Below, piece by piece: positions 1 to 8,142 of a stretch of DNA of 64,000 bases (the first letter of the stretch is position 1; each line of letters begins with the position of its first letter). The notes beneath the pieces were generated by a model, which saw only the letters and a program-made list of their open reading frames with translations, had not been told where the DNA came from and ran no database searches. The DNA is from a virus. The translations under genes were made by a program, and so were the position numbers. The stretch spans positions 59,807 through 123,806 of IMG/VR virus record IMGVR_UViG_3300019487_000022. One strand, written 5' to 3'.

Positions 1-850
1 GATTTTTTGCATGAATGAAACCAAGATCTGCAATTTGTTTTTTAAGTTCTGCAATTTTCTTAGTAACTTCTGGGGCATGCAAAACACAAGTTACACCACA
101 TGAATGACATGCAGGATTAACAACAAATGAATTTTCAATAAACTTAAGATCGTAATTCCATTCAAAGACTTTTTCGCTATCAATTTCATGTTCCTTGGAT
201 GAACCCTTTTTGCATCCGCAAACTGGACAATCGCATTCAGGCTTGCAATCGCTTTCGTGGAATTTACATGCGTATTTGCCGCTTTTTGTACGATTTTTAG
301 ATTCTTTAATGTGAGAACAGAATTCTTCTGCTGTGCTGGCTTTATTGTGACATATGGAACAGCAGGAATATCCTACTGCACAACCCATACTTGTCCCTGT
401 TGCGTATCCCTCTTCAATACTTCTAGCTAATTTAGGATATGCAATTTTATCAACTCTAGCTATTAAATTGATACCTTTATCTTCCTTAGAGTACCAGGCA
501 TGTACGCATTCGCCTCTTGCATTTTCAATATCATCATTCTTGTGATTAGTGAAGATAGGAACACCGATAAAGGTAGAAGCTGCCTTTGCTAATTCTTCTG
601 GGGAAAAACAGTCAGCATTATCGTTTGGTTCATTTTCTTTTATAGCAAATATTTTTACAAAGAGATCATCGGGGTGTTTTTCAAGTTCTGCTGATAAAAC
701 TAATCCGCCTAAATCTTGATCATTTGATTTGCTGATTGATGCTGTTTTTATTATTTTAGGTAGATTAAATATTTCCCAACCTTTAGGAGTATTTAATGGA
801 ACCATGCGTAATTTTACATTTTGTGATAAAGCGCTTTTAGTAAATGCCAT
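1..850 (-). CDS. Putative prohead (capsid maturation) protease, 3' end outside window
   Basis: Starts at ATG 848-850 and is still open at the window edge, so at least 283 residues are present. The middle matches the HK97/S78-type prohead protease layout: a His in FTNHKND near residue 100, then an acidic GECVHAWY stretch, then a Ser in YATGTSMGC about 50 residues later, giving a plausible His/Ser pair. After it comes a Cys-rich segment (SCCSICHNKA, CDCPVCGC) unusual for these proteases and possibly metal binding. It lies two genes downstream of the portal on the same strand, the usual place for a prohead protease ahead of scaffold and major capsid genes. It would cleave scaffold and capsid proteins during head maturation. 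Assignment rests on motif and context; no search was run. Confidence 0.65.
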   Translation of the reverse strand, partial: MAFTKSALSQNVKLRMVPLNTPKGWEIFNLPKIIKTASISKSNDQDLGGLVLSAELEKHPDDLFVKIFAIKENEPNDNADCFSPEELAKAASTFIGVPIFTNHKNDDIENARGECVHAWYSKEDKGINLIARVDKIAYPKLARSIEEGYATGTSMGCAVGYSCCSICHNKASTAEEFCSHIKESKNRTKSGKYACKFHESDCKPECDCPVCGCKKGSSKEHEIDSEKVFEWNYDLKFIENSFVVNPACHSCGVTCVLHAPEVTKKIAELKKQIADLGFIHAKN

Positions 851-917
851 TTCTTATCTCTATAAATATGTTATATTCCATTACTTATACAATGCTTTAC
901 AGTAAAAATCCTTTATA

Positions 918-1406
918 TTATCCTTTGACGTGACGTGGAATATTTTTATCAGTTAATACACTTTCTGGATAATTCGGAACACCTTGTGGAAAAGATATTC
1001 CCCATTTTTCTTGGGCGTGACTAAATGCAGCATGTGAATTAGAAAAATATTCTCCACTTGGAGAATAAACTAACTTATCAGGATCATCCGGCAATCTTTT
1101 AATTCCAGCAAAGAATCTTTTCTTTTGATCGGATGTTATAGCAGGACCAACAACAACAAAGTAATCTCCATTTGTTGTATAATCATGACCTTCCCAACGC
1201 ATATATGCTGCTGGTCCTATCATTTTATCAAAGCGACGTTTGAGCGAATCAGATTTTTCTCCATATTGCTCTTTCCAGTCTATGCCCCTGTCTTTAATAC
1301 GTTTTCTTCCACCACTTTTTCCACCTGGACCACTACCTGGTTTTGGACCTTTAGGAGGTTCTGGTGCTTTAGAGGATTGTGCTTGCTTTTGGTAATTAAA
1401 TGCCAT
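918..1406 (-). CDS. Small portal-adjacent protein, unknown function
   Basis: 162 residues. Overlaps the portal 3' end by 11 nt, so the two are probably translationally coupled. The N-terminus reads MAFNYQKQAQ, a version of a short AFNF/Y motif also seen in two neighbouring virion-module proteins. It is followed by a Gly/Pro/Lys-rich linker (residues about 13-35) and a compact domain with GDYFVVVGPAI and DPDKLVYSPSGEYF. No family recognised. Position between portal and protease suggests a head protein. Confidence 0.75.
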   Translation of the reverse strand: MAFNYQKQAQSSKAPEPPKGPKPGSGPGGKSGGRKRIKDRGIDWKEQYGEKSDSLKRRFDKMIGPAAYMRWEGHDYTTNGDYFVVVGPAITSDQKKRFFAGIKRLPDDPDKLVYSPSGEYFSNSHAAFSHAQEKWGISFPQGVPNYPESVLTDKNIPRHVKG

Positions 1407-3675
1407 TAATATATCCTGCTTTAACGATGTATCCTATTTCATCACTTATATCTTCTATCTCTATTGCTATATCTCCTACTGCCGCTGTTTGTATTGTTTG
1501 TTTAATAGAAGCAAATTTAATCATACCACCACTTTGTTGAGCTGCTTTTTTTAAATCTTTTGCAGCTTCAGCAATTTGTTTTATAATTACATCTCTAACT
1601 ACTGGTAAATGCTCTTTAATAGCTGTTTCGCTAAACCTGAGTATTCGCCAACCTACATTGGATAACTTTTGATCTCTTTCCTGATCTCTCGCTTTTAATT
1701 CTGGACGCTCATGAAATATCTTTCCATCTGCCTCTATTCCAATTCCTAATTCAGGTAAAGCAAAATCAAGTAAGAAAGGTTGTTTTTGTCCAGGCAAAGA
1801 AACAGTATATTGACCATAAATTCTATATGGTAAATTAAGATTTTTTAATTCGCTATATATACTAGCTTCTAATGAAGTTAATTTAAGAGGCTTCATTGGC
1901 ACAGGTTCTGGCTCTTCTTTTTTGCCGCCTTTACCTCTCTTCATTATTTTTGGAGGTGCTGAAGCTTGCGCTCCGCCTGGAGGACCGCCCATAGGCATCA
2001 TACCTGGAGGCATTGGTGGAGCTCCGCCCGGAGGAGCGCCTGGTGGTGCGCCCGGTGGAGCTGCACCATCTGGACTACCCATTGGACCGCCGGGAGGTGC
2101 CCCGCCCCCGCCCATTGGTGGTGGACCACCCATTGGACCGCCTGGTCCACCTTGTTGACCACCCATAATTAATCCTGCAGCATTAGCGATCAATTCTTCT
2201 TGGCGGCGTTTTTCTATTTCTGCATCGTATTCGTATCCTAATTCTGATACGATTGTTTGCATTGCTATACCGCCTTTATCATATACAGCAAGCATGCTTT
2301 GAATCTTATTAGAATTATCACGAAGATTCATGTCATTCCATTTAATCTTCGGATATACATAAAATTTTCTATTGTACTTTTCTGATTTTTCGTTGTCTAT
2401 AAATCCTTGCATTTCTGCTATAGGCAAAAATACATGTCTTTCCACCCAATTTTTTAATTTTGTACGCCATTGTTCTAAACGACGTATCATAATTTCAATA
2501 CCAACTTGAGCTGAATTGTATCCAGCCATTTCTCCATTAAGAATAGCTTGATTTAACATCAAACCATCTAATATTTCTTTACCTATCAATTCCATTTCTG
2601 TATTGAGCTGTACAATTTTACCATTTGCACCATACCATTCATATTTAAAAGCATGGTGAGTAACAATAGTTAAATTAGGATCGTTTGCTACTTGTCCAAT
2701 TAAATTCACAACATCTTGAATATCATCTTCTACTGCAGGACGATCTTTATCTCCTATCATAATAACCCTGATTGGTAAGATCATTCTTTCAGCCACGATC
2801 CAATTCGCCGTCATTATTTTTGTTTTATAGCTTAAAATCGTAAACAATCTACGCAACATAGATGTACCATAAGTAGCATACCCAGATGCATTATGTTTTA
2901 TATGACTTATAGATCTACTTGAAAGAGGTATTGGATGACCGGCTTCAACTAATTCTACTAACCAATCTGGTAAAGATTCATAAATTTGTTTAGGTTGTTT
3001 GCGCTGAATAACGAGCTTTAATTCTTCATCAGGAAGTAACGCAATTACTTTTTCTTTTGAAAGCACATTGTCTTGCACTTCGATGTAATCAGGATTCATT
3101 ACTCTGATAGATTCAATTATTCCACCAGGATGATTACATTGCTCTCCTGTATCGGGATCAATTTGTGATCCATTGCATTGAGGACAAGTAATTTCGGCAA
3201 ATGGAAAAACATCACCCAGCAAAAAATAATCATGACTGATATAACTAAACCATTCATTTAGTTCTAAGTCTTCTACTATTTGCTCATAATATTCAAGTAT
3301 CTTTGCGTTCGGGCATTCGAGTTTAAAACCATTCATAGGGAAGTTAGTGTAAAATTCAACACCAGCTGCTACTTTAGGTTCATTTTCATAAAAGAATCTT
3401 GCCCATTGATAAACTTCTCTTCTTTTAGATGCTACTTGCCAGTTTTGTGGAGTATGTAATGGAGAAAAGAACATCGGCTGTGTAAATAATACACGAGCAT
3501 CGTTTCCTAGAAATTGAGAGTTTTTAGTAATAGGAACTTGGGAAAGCCCACTTTTCGTGAAACGAGGTTTATTTTTTCCCCCAGAAGTAGGAGCGGAAAG
3601 TGATCCTATAGATGCAACTCGTTTCTGTAATTGTTGCTCCCGCCTATTCGGAATTTTTAACTGCATTATTGCCAT
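1396..3675 (-). CDS. Portal protein fused to a C-terminal DUF559-type nuclease domain
   Basis: 759 residues. Residues about 55-500 look like a T4 gp20-like portal: an N-terminal region with WARFFYENEP, a long helical centre, and EQWRTKLKNWVERHVFLP before the C-terminus. A likely zinc site is inserted at C164, C167, C180 and H182. Residues 505-570 are a Gly/Pro/Met-rich linker and 575-590 a basic stretch. Residues about 598-705 are a textbook DUF559/Vsr-like PD-(D/E)XK fold: SIYSELKN, LLDFALPE (D637), GIEADGKIFH (E648, D650), RDQERDQKL and GWRILRFSE. A final tail (715-759) contains GGMIKFASIK. Portals form the dodecameric DNA channel and dock the terminase, so a nuclease here would sit at the packaging vertex. 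Start may be M1 or M4. Confidence 0.85.
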   Translation of the reverse strand: MAIMQLKIPNRREQQLQKRVASIGSLSAPTSGGKNKPRFTKSGLSQVPITKNSQFLGNDARVLFTQPMFFSPLHTPQNWQVASKRREVYQWARFFYENEPKVAAGVEFYTNFPMNGFKLECPNAKILEYYEQIVEDLELNEWFSYISHDYFLLGDVFPFAEITCPQCNGSQIDPDTGEQCNHPGGIIESIRVMNPDYIEVQDNVLSKEKVIALLPDEELKLVIQRKQPKQIYESLPDWLVELVEAGHPIPLSSRSISHIKHNASGYATYGTSMLRRLFTILSYKTKIMTANWIVAERMILPIRVIMIGDKDRPAVEDDIQDVVNLIGQVANDPNLTIVTHHAFKYEWYGANGKIVQLNTEMELIGKEILDGLMLNQAILNGEMAGYNSAQVGIEIMIRRLEQWRTKLKNWVERHVFLPIAEMQGFIDNEKSEKYNRKFYVYPKIKWNDMNLRDNSNKIQSMLAVYDKGGIAMQTIVSELGYEYDAEIEKRRQEELIANAAGLIMGGQQGGPGGPMGGPPPMGGGGAPPGGPMGSPDGAAPPGAPPGAPPGGAPPMPPGMMPMGGPPGGAQASAPPKIMKRGKGGKKEEPEPVPMKPLKLTSLEASIYSELKNLNLPYRIYGQYTVSLPGQKQPFLLDFALPELGIGIEADGKIFHERPELKARDQERDQKLSNVGWRILRFSETAIKEHLPVVRDVIIKQIAEAAKDLKKAAQQSGGMIKFASIKQTIQTAAVGDIAIEIEDISDEIGYIVKAGYINGI

Positions 3676-3682
3676 TTATACA

Positions 3683-4246
3683 TTATCCATCTATTGCCAA
3701 ATCTGTACATGATTTTGTTATTTCATCGACTTTTTTTCTATATAAACTATTTGCATCATTAGGATCTACTAACTGCTTAAATTCCTTTCCTGTTAATGTA
3801 TCAGTTGTGGTTGGAAAATTCTGAGATTTAGGAAAATGTCTTTTACGTATTTTCTTTTTCTCTAATAAACCTATATCCATGTTTTCTAAACTAGCTACAG
3901 TAAATCTTCCTGTCTTAGAATCAAAATAGGTATTAGACAACAAGACATTCTTTGTCGGATCTATTTCTTTTGGTTTAGATGGATCAGGCTGTCTGAGTTG
4001 GAGTTGTCCTGTTTCAGATAAATTAGAATTTAAAGGAAATCCACAATTGTGGCAAGATGTTTCCTGAGCATTAACCCTGCTATTACACTTTGGGCATACA
4101 TGCTTAGTATCTAATGGTTTTTGTGGTTTTTCTCCAAATGGAGCGAGAGGCTTTAAACCGCCATTTTCAGGTGGGCGACCTTCATTAAGCCAAGCAGTTT
4201 TTAACGCTTGAAAGGTTCTACCTTGAGACGCTGTTTTTTTTTTACG
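3683..4246 (-). CDS. Zinc-ribbon ORF lacking its own start, probable -1 frameshift extension of the upstream gene
   Basis: 187 codons open between TAA at 4247-4249 and the stop at 3683. It is in the -1 frame relative to the gene ending at 4201 and begins inside that gene's last codons. Before its zinc ribbon (CPKCNSRV, then SCHNCGFPL) there is no ATG, GTG or TTG codon. The first ATG (MDIGLLEKKK) lies more than 100 codons in, after the conserved-looking part. An A10 run at 4234-4243 (minus strand) sits exactly where the frames could join. Ribosomal -1 slippage or transcript slippage would give a product of about 683 residues. A homopolymer length error in the assembly would look the same. A TTG start near 3943 would give only an 86-residue C-terminal piece. 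Confidence 0.6.
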   Translation of the reverse strand, partial: RKKKTASQGRTFQALKTAWLNEGRPPENGGLKPLAPFGEKPQKPLDTKHVCPKCNSRVNAQETSCHNCGFPLNSNLSETGQLQLRQPDPSKPKEIDPTKNVLLSNTYFDSKTGRFTVASLENMDIGLLEKKKIRKRHFPKSQNFPTTTDTLTGKEFKQLVDPNDANSLYRKKVDEITKSCTDLAIDG

Positions 4247-5733
4247 TTACTTTGGGCAGCTTTATTGGTTAACCGATAAGTTAACAATGCAGCATTAAAC
4301 GCAGCGCCAATCTGAGGATTAACGCCAACTAACTGAGTCCAATCAAAGTTGTTCGGATTTTGTTTCCATTCTTCAAAAAGAGCTTTGCCAAAATCTTTTG
4401 GACTCATGTTATCAAGTGCTGCTTGTGGAGCAGCCATTTCATCTAAATCTGCGTTAATATCTTGTTCGATATCTGCAGGGATAGGTGGTTCCATTGTAGG
4501 ATTACCAAGAGCCTGTTTTGTTATTTTTTTTGCAGAAGCTTCTTTCCAATTAAAAGGAGCGCTTGTATCATTAAACACTCTACCAACATTCCCATCATTC
4601 TTATGACGCATTGCTTGTAAACGAGCTTCTGTGCTTCCGTATTCTGGAAGGTATGGGCGACGGCGTTCACCTGGTAAAAGTTGATAATTGTTTGTTACTG
4701 GAATATTCTTATCAACTTCAAATCTTTTCTGGATATATCCGCCAATCCATTCGCCTGTTTCTGAATCACGATAAGGACGGCTGTATTTGTCCATGATATT
4801 ACCACGCCATACAGCTTCCCAATCAACTCCCCAATAACCATCTATATCTTGTCCAAAACCTTTATTTCTTTCTAAAATGTGCCAGTCAGAAACAGGTTGA
4901 CCTCTCATAAAAGGATCAGGACGTGTTTGAGCTGGACCCCACATTATTATATTTTCTGATGCTTTATGTTGAGCATATTTTTTGAAGTTAAAAGCCTTCT
5001 CCGATGCTCTTTTTTCATTTGCAGCCTTTTCAGCAGCTTCTTTAATAGCAAGAGTTACTTCTTTTAGGTAATCAGCGAGATTTGCTTTTGTATAAGGAGC
5101 CTGCAAGGTCATTCCTTCTGCAGGATTAGACGTATCAGTTTGTTGGTTTTTCATATTATTTGGTAAATTCTGATAAATCATTTCAGCTAAATTTAGTTTT
5201 ACTTCTTCATTTTGTTCAGTAAAGAATCTATCTAATGCATCTTGTGCTGTATTACTGCCTGATATAGCTTGGATTAGTTCAGGGTTAAATTGCTGTGCAG
5301 TTTCTAAACTTCCATATGAAGATAATTCATCTTTTAAATCTTCATGACTGTTAAATTGGTTATTATTTGGTTGATTTGTATTGTTAATATAATTTTGTTC
5401 TGCAGCTGTTCCTGTTGGATTTGCTTCAGCTCCAAATGGGTCGGTAGGAGAAGCGGGCGCAAAGTTATTTTGTTGCGAATATCTCATGAAATTAAATGCT
5501 TGACTATTACTCACTACGCCTTTTTCCAAATTGTTTAAGTTTTCCACTGTGTTTTTCATGTCGTTTTTCCATTCAACCGCTGGATCATTTGGTGTTTCTG
5601 CAATAGCTGATTGCATTTCTGCTTTTTCTATTGCTGTTTGCATCGCATTAAGATCAGTTTGCGGTATCCCCTGCCTTAATTCCTCTGGCAACATTAAAAA
5701 ACGCGCACGAATTTCATCTGGTCGCATGAACAT
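4201..5733 (-). CDS. Unknown virion-module protein with slippery A10 near its 3' end
   Basis: 510 residues, no family recognised. N-terminal helical region, then Asn/Gln-rich linkers (residues 85-130). A repeated short motif appears as AFNFMRYSQ (79-87) and AFNFKKYAQ (247-255). Residues 265-385 form a Trp/Tyr-rich block (DGYWGVDWEAVWRG, GEWIGGYIQKRFEV) that may be a folded domain. Near the end the frame runs over ten A residues (4234-4243); slippage there would replace the last dozen residues with a 187-residue zinc-ribbon extension. Begins one base after the upstream gene stops. Probably a head or neck component because it sits between terminase and portal. Confidence 0.8.
   Translation of the reverse strand: MFMRPDEIRARFLMLPEELRQGIPQTDLNAMQTAIEKAEMQSAIAETPNDPAVEWKNDMKNTVENLNNLEKGVVSNSQAFNFMRYSQQNNFAPASPTDPFGAEANPTGTAAEQNYINNTNQPNNNQFNSHEDLKDELSSYGSLETAQQFNPELIQAISGSNTAQDALDRFFTEQNEEVKLNLAEMIYQNLPNNMKNQQTDTSNPAEGMTLQAPYTKANLADYLKEVTLAIKEAAEKAANEKRASEKAFNFKKYAQHKASENIIMWGPAQTRPDPFMRGQPVSDWHILERNKGFGQDIDGYWGVDWEAVWRGNIMDKYSRPYRDSETGEWIGGYIQKRFEVDKNIPVTNNYQLLPGERRRPYLPEYGSTEARLQAMRHKNDGNVGRVFNDTSAPFNWKEASAKKITKQALGNPTMEPPIPADIEQDINADLDEMAAPQAALDNMSPKDFGKALFEEWKQNPNNFDWTQLVGVNPQIGAAFNAALLTYRLTNKAAQSNVKKKQRLKVEPFKR
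4234..4243 (-). other. Candidate -1 frameshift / slippage site (A10)
   Basis: Ten consecutive T on the plus strand (A10 in the minus transcript), in frame as GTA-AAA-AAA-AAA-CAG. The zero frame ends 11 codons downstream. The -1 frame is open from just before the run for 187 codons and has no usable start codon ahead of its zinc ribbon. A-runs are classic sites for ribosomal -1 slippage and for polymerase slippage. Confidence 0.55.
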
Positions 5734-6564
5734 TTACTTTTTTGCCTTATTTGTGCTGTTGATCCAGTTATCTAACATATTATCAACAATACTACTTGAA
5801 TTTACGCTTTTATAAGATGAAATATATTTATCTTTTTGACTCTCTTCTCTTTCCTTTTGTTTGTTGTTTCTCGCACGTTCTCCATCAGACATGGATGCTA
5901 ATCGTGGAAAATCTCCTTCATTAGAAAATTGGTCAAATATGCTCATACTATTGCGGTTATTAGAGAATCTAGCTGTATCTTCATGAACAACTTGATCGTC
6001 ATTAGAAGATATAAAAGAAGTTTTTCTTGTATCTACAGAATCCATTTCTTTCATTCTTTCTTCATATTCTTGATCTTTTGCAGCTTTCTTTTGAGCAGCA
6101 ATAGTTTCTCTTTCTTCACGTATACGGGTTCGTGAATCTTTTTGAGCTAAAACTTCTTCGATACGATCAGCATTAAAAATAGATGGACTAGATTCTCCTT
6201 TTACATATTTATTTGGATTAACATTTTCTCCATCCATCATATGCATAGAAGAAACAGAGCCTAATCTTTGAGATCTATTTTCAGGGTCGAAATTGTTATT
6301 AAGTTTATTTGTCTGATTGTCTACAATTTCATCTTGCGTATTTTTAGGAGCAGGCTTTTGAACTGTATTGCCGTCTAAAAATGGTATGGAATCTAGGAGA
6401 CTTTGAGAATATACGTTTTTAGAACTTCTCTGTGAAACACGCAAGTTTTGCTGTTCTTTAGGAGCGTTATATTTATCATGAGTTGCTTGAGCTTCTTTTT
6501 CGACTTTTTCCCAATCAATATTTAAGAAGTTCAATTGATCTTCTTTACGAGTTTTTTGTACCAT
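5734..6564 (-). CDS. Unknown charged, probably coiled-coil virion-module protein
   Basis: 276 residues, no recognised domain. Highly charged and polar. A likely coiled coil is at residues about 140-180 (RIREERETIAAQKKAAKD). Many Asn/Ser-rich spacers and no membrane segments. It overlaps the preceding gene by 20 nt and abuts the next one (stop 5734, next start 5733), so it is part of one translational unit. Structural or scaffolding role is a guess from position only. Confidence 0.75.
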   Translation of the reverse strand: MVQKTRKEDQLNFLNIDWEKVEKEAQATHDKYNAPKEQQNLRVSQRSSKNVYSQSLLDSIPFLDGNTVQKPAPKNTQDEIVDNQTNKLNNNFDPENRSQRLGSVSSMHMMDGENVNPNKYVKGESSPSIFNADRIEEVLAQKDSRTRIREERETIAAQKKAAKDQEYEERMKEMDSVDTRKTSFISSNDDQVVHEDTARFSNNRNSMSIFDQFSNEGDFPRLASMSDGERARNNKQKEREESQKDKYISSYKSVNSSSIVDNMLDNWINSTNKAKK

Positions 6565-7264
6565 TTTTGCTCCCGAATACCAATTGCATTAAATTATATT
6601 GTTTTTCTTGACTTTCTTTAATTAATTCCGTAATGGTCTTAGCATTCTTCATATTAGGTTTACCTTTACCGCCGCCAGCAGGCTTACCATATACTTTGTC
6701 AAGAATATCACCTGGACCCGCATCCTCCATCGACTGTTGAGCAGCAGCATCTGAACTAATGAAATTCAAAGTTAATTGTTCATTAGCTCTTTTATAATCT
6801 TGGAAAGATAAGGCATGCTTTTGTTCAACTATTTGAACTAATTCCTTGAGTTTTTCCCTTGGAATTTGTGTGTTTTTACCATAAACTTCGTCTGGTAATA
6901 CCAGAGTAACCTGTGTCCCGCTATTAGCAGAACCAGTCTCTGAAACAAATTTTGATCTAAATTCTTGTAAACGACGTGGTGGATAACCTAAACCAACAAG
7001 AAATTCGAATACAGTATGACGGATATCTCCTTCATTTGTATTTTGTTGAACAGGTGGCTGTTCTTCATTGTTTTGTTGTTCTTCTAACTGATCAACTTGA
7101 TTCTCTAATTGATCTATATTAGGTTGCTCATTGCCTGGATCCTCAGCTGAAGGCACTTGTTCTGGATCAATACCTGTAGTGTCCAACTCACCTGCCATTT
7201 CAGATGTGGGACTTGGCATTGTTTGAGCAACCATTAATCGTCGTTTACCGCTTGGTACTAACAT
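6545..7264 (-). CDS. Unknown acidic virion-module protein
   Basis: 239 residues. Residues about 45-75 are a Glu/Gln/Asn-rich low-complexity stretch (IDQLENQVDQLEEQQNNEEQ is its core). A compact region follows from about residue 80 (GDIRHTVFEFLVGLGYPPRR) with a helical C-terminus ending EKQYNLMQLVFGSKNG. No family recognised. Overlaps the next gene by 20 nt. Confidence 0.75.
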   Translation of the reverse strand: MLVPSGKRRLMVAQTMPSPTSEMAGELDTTGIDPEQVPSAEDPGNEQPNIDQLENQVDQLEEQQNNEEQPPVQQNTNEGDIRHTVFEFLVGLGYPPRRLQEFRSKFVSETGSANSGTQVTLVLPDEVYGKNTQIPREKLKELVQIVEQKHALSFQDYKRANEQLTLNFISSDAAAQQSMEDAGPGDILDKVYGKPAGGGKGKPNMKNAKTITELIKESQEKQYNLMQLVFGSKNGTKNS

Positions 7265-7350
7265 AAATTCCTTTGCTTTTCTTTATTGTTGTAACACGTC
7301 TGTTATGAATAACAAATGTGTATAAAAATTAAAGCTGCGGTAATTAACAA

Positions 7351-8082
7351 TTATTTGTCGCCAAGCATCTTAGCAACATATTCTGCTGGGTACATACTGC
7401 CCCAGTATTTTTTCAACCAAGCTTTAGACTTATTGTCAAGGTTAGCTAAACGAATAAACTTGTTAGAAGAAGCTTTCTTATCAGCCTTTTCTTCTGTTTC
7501 TTCCTTCTTACCAAAAGGAGGAGCTTTCTTATCGCCAAAATTGTCAATTCCAGCTGCTTCCTTGGTTTCTTCAGTCTTGACCTCTTCCTTCTTGCAACGT
7601 CCACATCCCTTAGCAGCTTCTTTAACTTCACCAGCAGCGTCAGCTTTCTTTTGATCGCCATCACCGCTACGATGCTTACCTGCATCTGGATCGTTAGTTA
7701 ATTTTGGAAAATCTGCTTTAGCTTGCCCGCTGTCTTTTGCAGGACCATTATTCTCGTTGTCTTTATCTTGACAACCAGAAGCTTCAACAGTCTTTGCTGG
7801 CTCGCTGGATGCTGAAGTTGCACTGTCTGAACCCTTAGCGTCTGTCTTGCCCTTTACCTTCGGTGTGGATTCACCTTCTTGATGAAGAGGCTCAACATCT
7901 AGTTGACCAGATGATTCAGCTTCATCTTTTTCATTTGCAGTTTTAACTGCAGGTGCTACTGGGGCTTGAACAGAAGCAACCTTGCTCATACCTTGCTTTG
8001 GCTGTACTTCTTGAAGCTTTTTATTAATGAAATCCTGGAAAGACACAGCTTTACCAGTATTGATTTGAGTCATAAATTCCAT
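7351..8082 (-). CDS. Unknown Lys/Glu-rich virion-module protein with C-terminal KYW motif
   Basis: 243 residues from ATG 8080-8082, chosen because AGGAG precedes it; an in-frame TTG 24 nt upstream is less likely. The centre is Ala/Lys/Glu/Asp-rich and likely disordered, with an isolated GCGRCKKEE cysteine pair. The C-terminus reads KFIRLANL then LKKYWGSMYPAEYVAKML. That last motif recurs near the N-terminus of the 2H-phosphoesterase-like protein at 13148-13705, which suggests a shared docking peptide. Function unknown. Confidence 0.75.
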   Translation of the reverse strand: MEFMTQINTGKAVSFQDFINKKLQEVQPKQGMSKVASVQAPVAPAVKTANEKDEAESSGQLDVEPLHQEGESTPKVKGKTDAKGSDSATSASSEPAKTVEASGCQDKDNENNGPAKDSGQAKADFPKLTNDPDAGKHRSGDGDQKKADAAGEVKEAAKGCGRCKKEEVKTEETKEAAGIDNFGDKKAPPFGKKEETEEKADKKASSNKFIRLANLDNKSKAWLKKYWGSMYPAEYVAKMLGDK

Positions 8083-8142
8083 ATTGCTATATTCTCCTAA
8101 ATACAAAAATGGTATTCCGTTTTAATTCTTTATAAAAAAGTG

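Noticed and set aside
1922-2172. Pro/Gly-rich ORFs on the plus strand
   Set aside because: They are the antisense of the Gly/Pro/Met linker in the portal gene and have no support of their own.
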